Source: Porphyra umbilicalis (Eukaryota; Rhodophyta; Bangiophyceae; Bangiales; Bangiaceae). From it: 64,000 bases of DNA. A program made the translations under genes and the position numbers. The stretch covers positions 1-64,000 of the forward strand of contig KV918774.1 in NCBI GenBank assembly GCA_002049455.2, in the 5' to 3' direction. The notes below the pieces were generated by a model. It ran no database searches and was not told the origin of the DNA. It saw only the letters and a program-made list of their open reading frames with translations. Positions 8,940-18,279 of this stretch are shown piece after piece; within the stretch, counting starts at the first letter, position 1, and each line of letters opens with the position of its first letter.

Positions 8940-11240
8940 TACAAAACTCACGAGGCCCCCACCCCCCCCCCGCACATACATCATCGCTCCCCCCTCCCCT
9001 CTCCCCCCGGCCCGCGCCGCCGGCAAGGACTCGGTCGAGCCGCCGTTCGCTCCTTGCAGCGGCAGCAGCAGCCCCGCGCCGCAGCCGCCGCCTCCGACAG
9101 CTCCAGGGACAGCGGCTGCGGGGGTGGCGTTGAGCGACGGCGGTGGGGTCGGCGGGTGGGGCGGGCGATGGCGGTGAAAGCAGTCGGGGCGGCCGAAATC
9201 GGCGATGTTGGCGGGGGAGGCGGGAGACGGCCGTGTTGGCGGCGAAGGCGGCGGGTGAAAGTGCCGCAGACAGCGGCGGCGGCGGTGGGGTCTGCGGGTA
9301 GGCCGCCCGAAAGCGGCGGGGGCGGTGGGGGGGGCTGCGGGGGAGGCTCGTGACGGCAGCGGGGGGGGTGGTGGCTGCGCGCGATGGCGGTAGGGTCGGC
9401 AGGTGAGGCGGCGGACGGCGGCGTGGGCGGCTGGGGGGGCGGCGGGGGCAGGCGTCAAGAGGGCGGGGCCGGCAAAAGACGCCGGCGATTTCTGTGGGGA
9501 TGGCAATTAACGGTCGTGGTGTGGCAGGGGCGTCAGGGCTGCCCGCGGGGGCGGTCGGGTCGGCGGGTGACGGCGGTGGGGGCGCTGAAGCCGGCGTGTG
9601 CGGCCGTGGAAAGCGACGCCCGTGGCCGGGAAGGCGGACGAGGTCGGCGGGGGCGGTGGCAGTGGTAGCCAAAGGCGACGGGAGGGGTGCGGGGCGCGAG
9701 TGACGGCGGCGGGTGCCGCGGGGGCGACGGGAGACGGCGGCTGGGGCAGTTGCCGACGGCGGTGGGGATTGTGCGGGACGCGGGCGACCACGTCGAGGGC
9801 GGCGGGGGCGGGGAGGGCTGCGGCGGAGGTGGTGGTGGCGGCCGCGGGGGCGGCTACGGAGGCGGCAGCTGATGGCGGCGGGGGGGGAGGCGGCGGGGTG
9901 GGCGGCAGGGGCTGGAGGGTTGGCGGGGACGGCGAGGGCGACGGAAGCCGACGGCAACTGGGGCGGCGGCGGCGGGAGGGGCGGCGGCGGCAGCAGACGG
10001 CGGGGGGGGTGGCGGCGGCCACGGCTCGGGCAGCGGCGGATGTCAGCGCGCGGAGGCGCGTGCGGCTGCTGAGCGGACAAGGGCAGAAAACGCGGGCGAG
10101 GCGGCGGCAGGCGGCGGCCGGGGCGGCAGGTACGGCGGCGGGCGTCGGCAGCGGGGGCGGTGGCGGCGGCGGCCGGCGGGGGGGCGGCAGACGGCGGCAG
10201 GGGCGCGGGGGGGCCGTCGGCGGGGGCGGCGGTGGCCGACGGCGTCGGCGGCGGCGAAGGTCGCAGCGGCGGGGGGGCTGGTTGCGGACGGCGGCTGGGG
10301 CGGCGGGGAGGGAGGCGGAGGCAGCTGGCGGGGTCGCGGCCGAAGGCGACTGGGGCGGGAGCGCCGGTGTCGGGGTCGGCGGCAGGAGCGGAGGCGGCAG
10401 CGGCAGACGACACCGTCGACGGGGGTGGCGGCGGCGGCTGACAGAGGTCGGGGCGGGGGCGGCGGCGGAGTGGCGGGGGGGGTTGCGGCGGACGGCGGGG
10501 GCGGGGGCCGGGGCGCCGGTGGCAGGGGCGGGGGCGGCAGACGGCGGCGGGGGCAGGGGAGGCGTCGGCGGGGGCGGCGGTGGCCGACGGCGTCGGGTGC
10601 TGGAGCGGTGGGGGCGGCCAATGACGGCAGGACGGCCGCGGCGGCGGCTGGGCAAGTGGCGACGGACGGCGGCGGGGGCGTCGGGGTAGACGGCGGCTGA
10701 CGGCGACGGGGGCGGGGGCACCGACGGCAGGGTGGCGGGCGAGGGGCAGGGGCGCCGGCGGCAGATGGTGGCGGGGGCGGGGACGGCGGCGGCTGCCGAT
10801 GACGGTGACGGCGGGGGCGGCGGCGGCGACCGACGGCGGCAGGGGTGGAGACGGCGGGGAGGGCGGCGCACGACGTTGTTGGGCGCGGGGAGGGCGGCGC
10901 ACGACGTTGTCGGGGGCGGGGGAGGCGGGAGGGGCGGCGGCGGCGGCGGCACAGGGGGCGGCGGCGGCCGAAGGACGTGCTGGCGGCGGGGGCCGAGGGG
11001 GCCGCTGCCGACGTCGGTAGGGGCCGCGGGGGCGGCGGGGGCGGCGATGAGCGTGGCGGGGGCGGCGGCCGACGGCGCAGGGGGTTGCTGGGGCGGCGGT
11101 TGCGGCGGGGCGGGTGGCCGATGGGACCGTCGTCGGCCACCGCCACCGTCACGGGACCATCGTCGGGCACCGCCACCGCGGTTCTGGGGGGGGGGGGTGG
11201 GGAGCGCTCCCGCGCTGGCGACGCGTGCTCGCGTGGCGCC
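8940..11240. repeat. GGC/GCC-rich core of H1
   Basis: About 2.3 kb of degenerate GGCGGCGGGGG-type sequence. Long ORFs on both strands encode only Pro/Arg/Ala or Gly/Ala/Arg runs and overlap in several frames, so they are compositional artefacts. No clean unit length is visible. Confidence 0.8.
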
Positions 11241-11603
11241 CGGAGCGGCCGCCTCGCGGCCTGTCGTGTGTCTGACGCGGGCCCGGCTTGCCCGGCCCCG
11301 CCGCGTGTGCCCCCTCAGTCGCTCAGATCGTCCTATTTTACCACTGTCAGTGGAATCGGGCCTGCCCAAAAGAGCGTTCGGTGACGCGCCACCATACGAT
11401 GGATACGTGACAAGCGTCAACAATCGCGACCCTGGGGCCGAGCTGACACGCGGCCGCCAAGTTCCGAGAGGTATCATATTCCATCCGTGGGTGGCTGTCG
11501 AAACAAAAATATGATGAATTGGGCAATCTGAGGACAATATGAACCGCCACTTGTCACTCAATTTACTCCGTAAAACCGCGATGGACCAATCAGAGCACAG
11601 AAC

Positions 11604-11674
11604 CCGTTGGCCCCAGGGCCAACGAGTTGCCAACGGAGCCTCCGTTGGCAACTCGTTGGCCCTGGGGCCAACGG
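11604..11674. repeat. 71-bp perfect palindrome in the H1 B arm
   Basis: Two 35-bp perfect inverted halves surround one central base. Each half contains CCGTTGGCCC, GGGCCAACGAG and GCCAACGGAG, giving several CAACGG (Myb-core YAACKG) and GTTGGC motifs. The same palindrome is in H2 and H3. Confidence 0.9.
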
Positions 11675-11906
11675 CTCCGACCCCGAATCGGACGCAAGTA
11701 CATTCGCGTTTTAACTCGCTTGACCTCCGTTGGCAACCCCGCGTGCACGTTTGACATTGTTACCCGCCCCGAGAACTGGCCAACGGCGAATTTGAGACAC
11801 GTTTCTGCAACGTGTGCCCAATATGGCGTTGGCCCGACATTGGTGGGAATGCTCTAAGGTCGCCACCTCCATCTCCTAGGAGAATAGCGCTTACCGTACT
11901 AGGGAG

Positions 11907-12661
11907 CAGGGGTTGTCATGGATATATCTCTGAGGAATATATCCATGCGTTATATCCGTATCCACTTCGGATACGCGCCTGGGACGCATATTCTAAATGC
12001 ATTATGGAAAAGAGAGGAGAGGATATATCTATCCTGTCCGATCAAAAATTGCAAGATTATATCAGATCCGTATTCCAGATATGAAAGGGCAGGACACAGG
12101 GATATACAAGATTATTAAACTGCTCGGGCCGACAGAATTCCGGTACAACGCAGTGCACCTCTCTTTTCCCAATCCGACCATCGGGAGATTCATGTGCAAG
12201 CATGTTGCAGCGACAATTGGCAATCCCGCCCGACCCGGAAGAAACCGATCAAGCACGCGACTCGACTCGCTTGCGATCTCGGCAAAGTGTGACACGAGTT
12301 TCAGAACGGTCTATCTGACGACCGATTACAAAAACGGTGGGGAACTGCCTGGACCGCGCCCGGTGGGGCGCACACATCAAATGTGAATATCACGTCGTAC
12401 TTGACGTCCATTTAGCACTCAAAAAGTGCCTGAATGGCGTCTTTCTCTGACCCTAATTGTGCGGCCTGACGGACTTCCAGGAATATAATCGGATACGATA
12501 ATCGTACTCAGATACGGATATAATCTACGTTATAATCCGGTTTCGGAGGCAGATATCCGCATCCGGATCTTAGTTAAGCGATTTATCCGTAATCAGATAC
12601 ACCGCATCGGCGTGTATCCGTATCTTTTTTCGCCTCGAAATGCATATCCTGACGAGCCCTG
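11907..12661. mobile_element. Non-autonomous hAT element 2 (755 bp)
   Basis: An 8-bp TSD, CTAGGGAG, flanks it (11899-11906 and 12662-12669). The ends are CAGGGGTTGTCATGGATAT and, inverted, CAGGGCTCGTCAGGATATG. The body is AT-rich with repeated TATCCGTATC/GGATATAATCC motifs and shares TCAGGCACTTTTTG with hAT element 1, so the two are probably one family. It has no coding capacity. It sits in the gypsy protease just after the active site. Confidence 0.88.
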
Positions 12662-12669
12662 CTAGGGAG

Positions 12670-12884
12670 ACGCACGACCCCGTGTCGACAATGACGCGTA
12701 GAACTAACTCACGCCCCGCGTCTGGCCAGACGCGACTGGCCCCCTTGTAGTTGGACCCCGTCAGGATGGCCACCACATTCTGGCCGCCTACCCCCTTCGG
12801 GAAGGGTGCGTCCCGAGGGCGGATCCCCTTGGGTCGGGATAGGATGCGTACTGGCCTCACATCCACGTCCCGAGTTGGGTCCAC
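12670..12884 (-). pseudogene. pro: Gypsy protease N-terminus with DTG active site
   Basis: The frame contains VLRVIVDTGSCVSL, the retropepsin active site (DTG at 12678-12686), followed by the hAT2 insertion. The remaining protease codons are at 11855-11898, where two in-frame stops occur before M-E-V-A-T, and then below 7597. The protease frame is -1 relative to the gag/zinc-knuckle frame. That could be a programmed gag-pol shift or simple decay. Confidence 0.8.
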
Positions 12885-12916
12885 CGGTTGCCGCGGGGAG
12901 GGCCCAAAACCGGAGG

Positions 12917-13450
12917 TTATTCGTTTCCCTCCTCGGACTCAGAAGCGATGGTGGGTCCGCACTCGGGCTCGGTCCGCGGTTCCCCCTTCTCAAGCGGCGT
13001 CGACTCCTCGTCGCTTGAGCTGGATTTTTCGTTGGGAGTGGCAACGGCTACTCGCCGGCCCGATCGCTGGGTATCATGGGAGCCCGAGGAGGTCCCAAGA
13101 GGGTACCACCGACTGGCTATGGCCAATCGGTCGCGTAGGCGTGCGTCCAAGTCGGGGCACACCTCAGCCCAATGACTTACCTTGCCACACTGCCAGCACG
13201 GGTACTCTCACACCCGGGATTTGGGTCGGGAAGGCTCATCTCACGGTCGGGGGCGGTAGCGCAGGCTGTCGCCGCCCCCGGGAGTCGAGCCGCCCAGAGC
13301 CTTGGGTCGGGATACATCGTACCAGGGGCCCGGAGTGGGGGCACCCACGGCCCCGACGGTCCGGACGGGGGCGTCCGGCGGTTGGTAACCCCGCGTTCCC
13401 CCAGTGACCCGGGGAAGGGCGGCCACACGAGCTTGCCGCCGGATCCGGGC
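12917..13450 (-). pseudogene. gag: Gypsy gag C-terminus with CCHC zinc knuckle
   Basis: In the same frame as the gag core but interrupted by several stops, this stretch encodes CWQCGKVSHWAEVC (about 13155-13197), a textbook CX2CX4HX4C nucleocapsid knuckle that binds RNA. A serine/acid-rich tail follows (EKSSSSDEESTPLEKGEP). In-frame stops near 13451, 13241 and 13210 separate it from the gag core. Confidence 0.8.
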
Positions 13451-14629
13451 CTATTCCGCGAGCGCTTCTCGCTCCTTGGTCCGCTCCTTGTGCTGCTCAA
13501 GTCGTAGCCAGCGGTGTTCGTCGCCCTCAGTCTGGGGGACGCGAGTCAGCTCCGCCATAGTCATGCTGGGGTTGTTGCGCTCTCGCACAGTGGCGCGCGC
13601 CGTACGTTGGACACCTTCCACGAAGCGCCCCTGGAGGGCGCCCTCCCCGTACATGAACCCGCACTCGGTGTTTAGGCGGCGGAGGCGCTCGGCGAAGGAC
13701 AACTCGTCCTCGTCATCCTGTTGGACCGCGACGTTTAGGGTCTCGACTAGAGTAGCCACCGAGGCCTCGTCGACGTGACGCCGGATCATCCAGTTGATGA
13801 GCTCAAGGTATGAAGTGACCTCGCCGGGGTAACCCGCCCGGCAAGTTGGCATAACCATTATCACCTCTGACTTGAGAGGTTCCTTCGTAAAGTCTTGGAG
13901 GATGTAGAAGGCAGCGCCTTCGGAGATGTTGTTGTCGTCACAGGCCTCGGCAAACTTGCGCAGAAACTGGAAGACCTTGGCCGGGGGGGAACCATCCCAC
14001 TTGTCGTGTACCCCGAAGGACTGAGCCACCTCTTTCTTGCGCCGGCCCAGAGTACGGGCCTGGTGCCTTGTGTAGGAATCCAACTTGTTGTTCAGCGCGT
14101 AGGTCTCACAATCGAACATCACCCGGTTGTACGGGTGGTTCACCACAATCTTAGGCGGCGCCACCCGAAATGGGTGTTTCGGGGTGGTTTGAGTAGGCCA
14201 CCACCCTGCCTCCGGACCGGTCGCGGGGAAGAGTTGCGTCGGGAACCCCTGGTCAACACCCCGGGGTAACTCTCGCGCAGCCCCCCCGCCTTGCTCACCC
14301 TCCGCCGATTCAGGAGTCGGTTGGGCCCTCGGGTCAATACCCCGAGTGCCCTCCCTCACCGTCGACGGCGTGGAGATACCACGAAACGCACCAAGAACGG
14401 CCGCAACAGCTGACTCGTCCCCCGAGCGGGAGACGTCAGTGGTCGACGACGACGACGAGTCGTCGCGTCGGCGCCGACGAGAAGAGCGCCAGGTTTGTCT
14501 CCGCCGCTGAGCGGGCCTGGGCGTAGAGCCCCTCAACATCGTAACTAGCGATCGAGAAACTTCAGACCGAACGACCTCGACCACGGCGTCTCGCCTATCG
14601 AGACCCTGGCCATCCCTGGCACCCCGTAA
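13451..14629 (-). CDS. gag: Gypsy gag capsid core
   Basis: About 390 codons belong to gypsy; the apparent extra N-terminus up to 14914 is translated from the H3 B arm. The N-terminal part is Ser/Arg-rich (DDSSSSSTTDVSRSGDES). The middle has the feel of a Ty3 capsid (FLRKFAEACDDNNISEGAAF, YLELINWMIRRHV, AERLRRLNTECGFMY). It ends EREALAE followed by TAG. The reading frame continues to the right of H3 at 35960 once H3 and one TAA are removed, giving V-L-P-Q-A-L-R-G-A. Confidence 0.8.
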   Translation of the reverse strand, partial: LRGARDGQGLDRRDAVVEVVRSEVSRSLVTMLRGSTPRPAQRRRQTWRSSRRRRRDDSSSSSTTDVSRSGDESAVAAVLGAFRGISTPSTVREGTRGIDPRAQPTPESAEGEQGGGAARELPRGVDQGFPTQLFPATGPEAGWWPTQTTPKHPFRVAPPKIVVNHPYNRVMFDCETYALNNKLDSYTRHQARTLGRRKKEVAQSFGVHDKWDGSPPAKVFQFLRKFAEACDDNNISEGAAFYILQDFTKEPLKSEVIMVMPTCRAGYPGEVTSYLELINWMIRRHVDEASVATLVETLNVAVQQDDEDELSFAERLRRLNTECGFMYGEGALQGRFVEGVQRTARATVRERNNPSMTMAELTRVPQTEGDEHRWLRLEQHKERTKEREALAE

Positions 14630-14809
14630 GAGCATTCCCAACAATGTCGGGCCAACGCCATATTGGGCACACGTGGCAGAAACGTGTCTCAAATTCGCCG
14701 TTGGCCAGTTCTCGGGGCGGGTAACAATGTCGAACGTGCACGCGGCGTTGCCAACGGAGGTCAAGCGAGTTAAAACGCGAATGTACTTGCGTCCGATTCG
14801 GGGTCGGAG

Positions 14810-14880
14810 CCGTTGGCCCCAGGGCCAACGAGTTGCCAACGGAGCCTCCGTTGGCAACTCGTTGGCCCTGGGGCCAACGG
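14810..14880. repeat. 71-bp perfect palindrome in the H3 B arm
   Basis: Same perfect inverted repeat as at 11604-11674 (35+1+35), made of CAACGG/GTTGGC motifs; centre base C. Confidence 0.9.
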
Positions 14881-14936
14881 GTTCTGTGCTCTGATTGGTC
14901 CATCGCGGTTTCACGGGGTTAAATGAGTGACAAGTG

Positions 14937-15335
14937 TGTGAAGTGAGAGGTAGTTGGGTGGATGCGTTGCTTTTCTCGAGAGCGGTCTGAGGCGCGAGGC
15001 CAGCAGGCTCTTAACCCCTCCGTGTGCCTCTCTCGCCACGTCCTGCCGGGGCACCCCCCGCCAGCGCAGTGCTCTCTCCCTTGGAGGGTACATGCTCTCA
15101 CCACCCCACGGATCGCGACGTTCCTCGAGGAGCCCACGAGAATCTCCCCGAGCTCAGCTCCAAAGTGAGCTGCCCGCGAGATACAAGTACAAGTAATTAC
15201 ATCACACACATACAGCAATGCATGTCAATGGCACAGCCAAACAAGCCGATGACCGCATAAGTAACTCCTGGAATTAGCCAGGCAGTCCGCGGTAACTCCG
15301 ACTTACCTGCGCGGGCTTGGGGGGCTGCCTCAACA
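14937..15335 (-). repeat. Copia 3' LTR (399 bp)
   Basis: Bounded on the left by TSD AAGTG and on the right by the polypurine tract. It matches the split right LTR over its whole length with about nine mismatches. Confidence 0.93.
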
Positions 15336-15351
15336 CTCCCCCGAGCACCCC
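15336..15351 (-). promoter_or_regulatory. Copia polypurine tract
   Basis: The sense (minus) strand reads GGGGTGCTCGGGGGAG immediately before the 3' LTR, the expected primer site for plus-strand DNA synthesis. Confidence 0.85.
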
Positions 15352-15639
15352 ACAGTCCGCGCCATCGACGCCTCAGCGCGGTCACAACCCGTCCCGACCA
15401 GTGCGACATCTCCCGCCATCATCCGCAGTCGAGAAAATGCCCAAGTCGATCCCCAGGTTCCAGGTGTTGCACCTGCAAAATCGACCTTCGCCAAAATCAC
15501 CAAAATCACGATCGATGTGAAGCAGACGTCGAGGTGAGTGCAACGCACTAGGGCGCGTCTCGAACGGAGACGATCCGGCGCATCGGCGGCCCGTCAAAGT
15601 GCGGGCGTAAACGCATCTCATCGACTTTGCCGAAAATCG

Positions 15640-16105
15640 GCTCGACCCGTCGGAGCTGTAGGCCTACAGCTCCCTTAGCCAAAATCGGCCAGAATCGACT
15701 TGCACCAAATCGATTCGGGCCCGACCGGTCGACGTGGCCCGAAGCTGGAGACTTCCAGATTCGGGCCCAAGACCACAAAGAAATCGACTTCACCAAAATC
15801 GACTCGACCCGTCGGAGCTGTAGGCCTACAGCTCCCGGCCGAAATCGCCCAAAATCGACTTAGGCCAAATCGAGTCGGGCGATCGCCGCGAACCCGCGGC
15901 TGCGCCACTGGTCGGCCGCAGTGGCGCCACAGCGCCCCAGGACGGTCCCAACCGGCCGTCCCCCAAGGCAACAGCGCCCCATTGCCGGCCCCGAGCAAGT
16001 GGATAGTAGCGCAACCGTCCACGGCCGGCACCGGCCCGCAGCAAGGTCGACGGAGGTCGCTGCCGCGAATCCGGGGCTGCGCCACTGGACGCCTCCAGTG
16101 GCGCC
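15640..16105. repeat. Duplicated hairpin-forming block in the copia 3' UTR
   Basis: A 20-bp perfect palindrome, GAGCTGTAGGCCTACAGCTC, occurs twice (about 15655 and 15822), each preceded by CGACCCGTCG. A second pair of inverted repeats, GCGCCACTG...CAGTGGCGC with 8-9-nt loops, lies at about 15902-15930 and 16079-16105. CAAAATCGA-type words are scattered through 15.4-15.9 kb. This ~780-bp non-coding stretch between pol and the 3' LTR could fold into stable RNA hairpins. Confidence 0.75.
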
Positions 16106-16113
16106 ATGGCGCC

Positions 16114-17907
16114 TCAGCACTCCCCCAACCGGGGGTCGCCAAGCCCGGCGCCCCGCGCAGCCGCGCCCAGGTCTTCACCAACCCCGACGGCAGCCCGGAA
16201 AGCCGTGAACGCCGGCGACGGCAGCGGCTTGGTGAGCCCATCCGCCGGCATGTCGGCGCTCGGGAGGAAGTAGAAGGCCACATCCCCGCGCGCCTGGTAG
16301 TCGCGAACCATGTGGTAGGCGACGTCGACATGCTTGGTCCGCCCCGTCGCCTCGGGGTTGTTGACCAGCGCCAGGCAGGACTGGTTGTCCTCCCCCATCG
16401 GCACGGCTCCGCCGTCGACGCCCAGAGCCGACAGCAGCTTGCGTAGCCACAGCGCCTCCTTGGTCGCCATCGCGGCGGCCACGTACTCGGCCTCGGCCGT
16501 CGAGGTGGCAACGGTCGACTGGCGCTTGCTGGCCCACGCAATCGGCCCGCCATTGCAGGTGAAGACGAAATCGGTTGTCGACCGACGACCGTCGATGTCG
16601 CCGGCCCAGTCGGCGTCGACAAACCCTTGCAGCTGCTCGCTGCCGCCGTAGACCACCCCCAGGCGAGTCGTCCCGCCCAGGTAGCGCAAAACCCCCTTGG
16701 CCGCGCGCATGTGGTCCTCCTCGGGGCAGGAAATGAAGCGCGACAGCACCCCCACGGCAAAGGCGATGTCTGGCCTCGTCGTGGTAGACAGGTAGAGGAG
16801 GGAGCCAACCAACTCGGCGTAACGGTTGCCTTCCGGCAGCAGGCCCTCCCCTGTCTTGGTCAGCTTGACCCCCGACGCCATCGGTGTCTTGTTCGGCGTC
16901 GCCTTGTCCATCCCGAACGCCTCCAGCAGCGTCGCGGTGTGCCCCGGGTTGCTCAACGTCAGAGTCTTGGCCGCCCGGTTGCGCATGACCTTCATGCCGA
17001 TAAAGTCCTTGACCTTCCCCATGTCGCGCACCTCAAACTTGGCAGACACGAGGCGCTTGACGGCCTCGACCCCAGCCAGCTTCTCACCCGCCACGATAAG
17101 GTCGTCGACGTACACGAGGATAAAGATGCACCCGTGCACTGGGTGGTGCCACTCATAGAGGCATGGGTCCACCTTGGAGCGGACCGCCCCCATCTCCTTG
17201 AGCTCTTTGTCGAGCTTGATGCCCCACAGCCGCCCCGCCTGCTTTGTCCCGTAGAGTGCCAGATTTAGCCGACAGATCTCCTCCAGCCCCTTCGGATCGA
17301 CACCGTCGGGGAGTTTGATGTACATCTCCTTGTCCATCTTGGCGTTGAGGAAGGCTGTCTTGACATCGACATGATGAACCTCCCAGCCCGTAGCTGCAGC
17401 CACAGCAAAGAGAGACCGTGTCGTAGCCGCGTTGGGCACCGGCGCCCATGTCTCATCAAAGTCGCGCCCCGGCACTTGGTTGAAACCTTGGGCCACGAGT
17501 CGGGCCTTGTAGCGCGTCATCTTGCCCTCCGCGTCGTGCTTGATGTCAAACACGAATCGCGTCTTGACGGCCTTGTGCTTCTTGTTGTTACCGTTGGTCT
17601 TGGACCAGGTGCCAAGGTTCTTGTGTGCCGCCACCTCCTCCTTAATGGCCTGCTTCCACAGCGGCCAGTCAGGACGAGCGCGCGCCTCCTTCTCGTTTGC
17701 AGGCGGTTTGTGCAAGTCCCAGCCCTCCTCAGCGCCGGATGCGGTACCGCTTGCCAGGTACGCCTTGGGTTCCTTCTCCCACCATGTTACCTTAGGAGCT
17801 GGCTTGCGCTTCGAGCGACGAGGCCCCGGTGCGACGCTGTCACTGGCCGCAGGTGCTTGAGCAGCTGCGGGAGTCGAGCCACCGACGCCGTCCTCGTCCT
17901 CCTCCTA
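16114..17907 (-). CDS. pol: Copia RT and RNase H
   Basis: In frame with the gag-integrase segment but separated by nonsense codons. RT: KTRFVFDIKHDAEGKMTRYK, GRDFDETWAPV, VDVKTAFLNAKMDKEMYI and the catalytic YVDD at 17101-17112. RNase H: FVDADWAGDIDGRRSTTDFV, STAEAEYVAA and KHVDVAYHMVRD, the usual copia D/E/D set. It ends at 16114 after DPRLGEC. The whole RT/RNase H part is open and all catalytic residues are present. The linker upstream (SKRKPAPKVTWWEKEP) is hydrophilic. Confidence 0.95.
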
Positions 17908-18279
17908 GCTATCGCCAGCAAAGGAAGGAGGACCGACTTCGTTGTCGCTGTCAGAGGTGTCGTCGGGGGAGTACTCGTCCTCTCGCCCGCCTTCTGCGTC
18001 GAGCATGTCCATTGCCCCTTCCGTGGCGCCGTCCTTGTCGCCGTCATATTCCGCAGTCAGCCGGGGACCAGCGCTTGACCCGACTGCTGACGTCTCGACC
18101 TTCGCCGGGTTCTCCTCCATCAGCACGTCCCGACGCTCGAAGACTTGGTTTGTCTTGTCCTCGAGGATGCGGTAGGCCTTGCCACCGACAGTGTAGCCGA
18201 CAAAGCGGCCGACGTCGGTCCTCGGCTCCAGCTTGCGCTGCTGCTCCTTCGGCTTGAGCGCCCACGCCCGACTCCCCTA
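17908..18279 (-). pseudogene. pol: Copia integrase C-terminal region with two nonsense codons
   Basis: The frame is continuous with both neighbours. A TAG at 18277-18279 replaces what is usually Trp in the F-R-V-W-G motif, and a TAG at about 17908-17910 interrupts an acidic stretch (DNEVGPPSFAGDS, then EEDEDG). Between them lie the GKAYRILEDKTNQVFERRDV block typical of the end of copia integrase and a Glu/Asp-rich linker. These are the only two visible lesions in the ~1390-codon polyprotein. Confidence 0.88.

Larger units (their letters stand above)
7600..11854. mobile_element. H1: non-autonomous PIF/Harbinger element (4255 bp)
   Basis: It starts GAGCATTCCCACCAATGTC and ends with the inverted copy, flanked by the 3-bp TSD TAA (7597-7599 and 11855-11857). 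The left ~500 bp (A arm) and right ~600 bp (B arm) match the arms of H2 and H3. The interior is a GGC/GCC-rich block with no transposase or Myb gene. The A arm has a TATAAA at about 8226-8231. It is inserted in the gypsy protease, and excision in silico restores the frame (T-L-V-A across the junction). It is presumably moved in trans by H3-type proteins. Confidence 0.9.

Noticed and set aside
8926-11651. ORFs of 650-714 codons on the minus strand and others on plus
   Set aside because: GGC-rich core of H1; no domain, all frames open.
13451-14914. Gag ORF start at 14914
   Set aside because: Residues beyond 14629 are translated from the H3 arm; the true gag continues at 35960.
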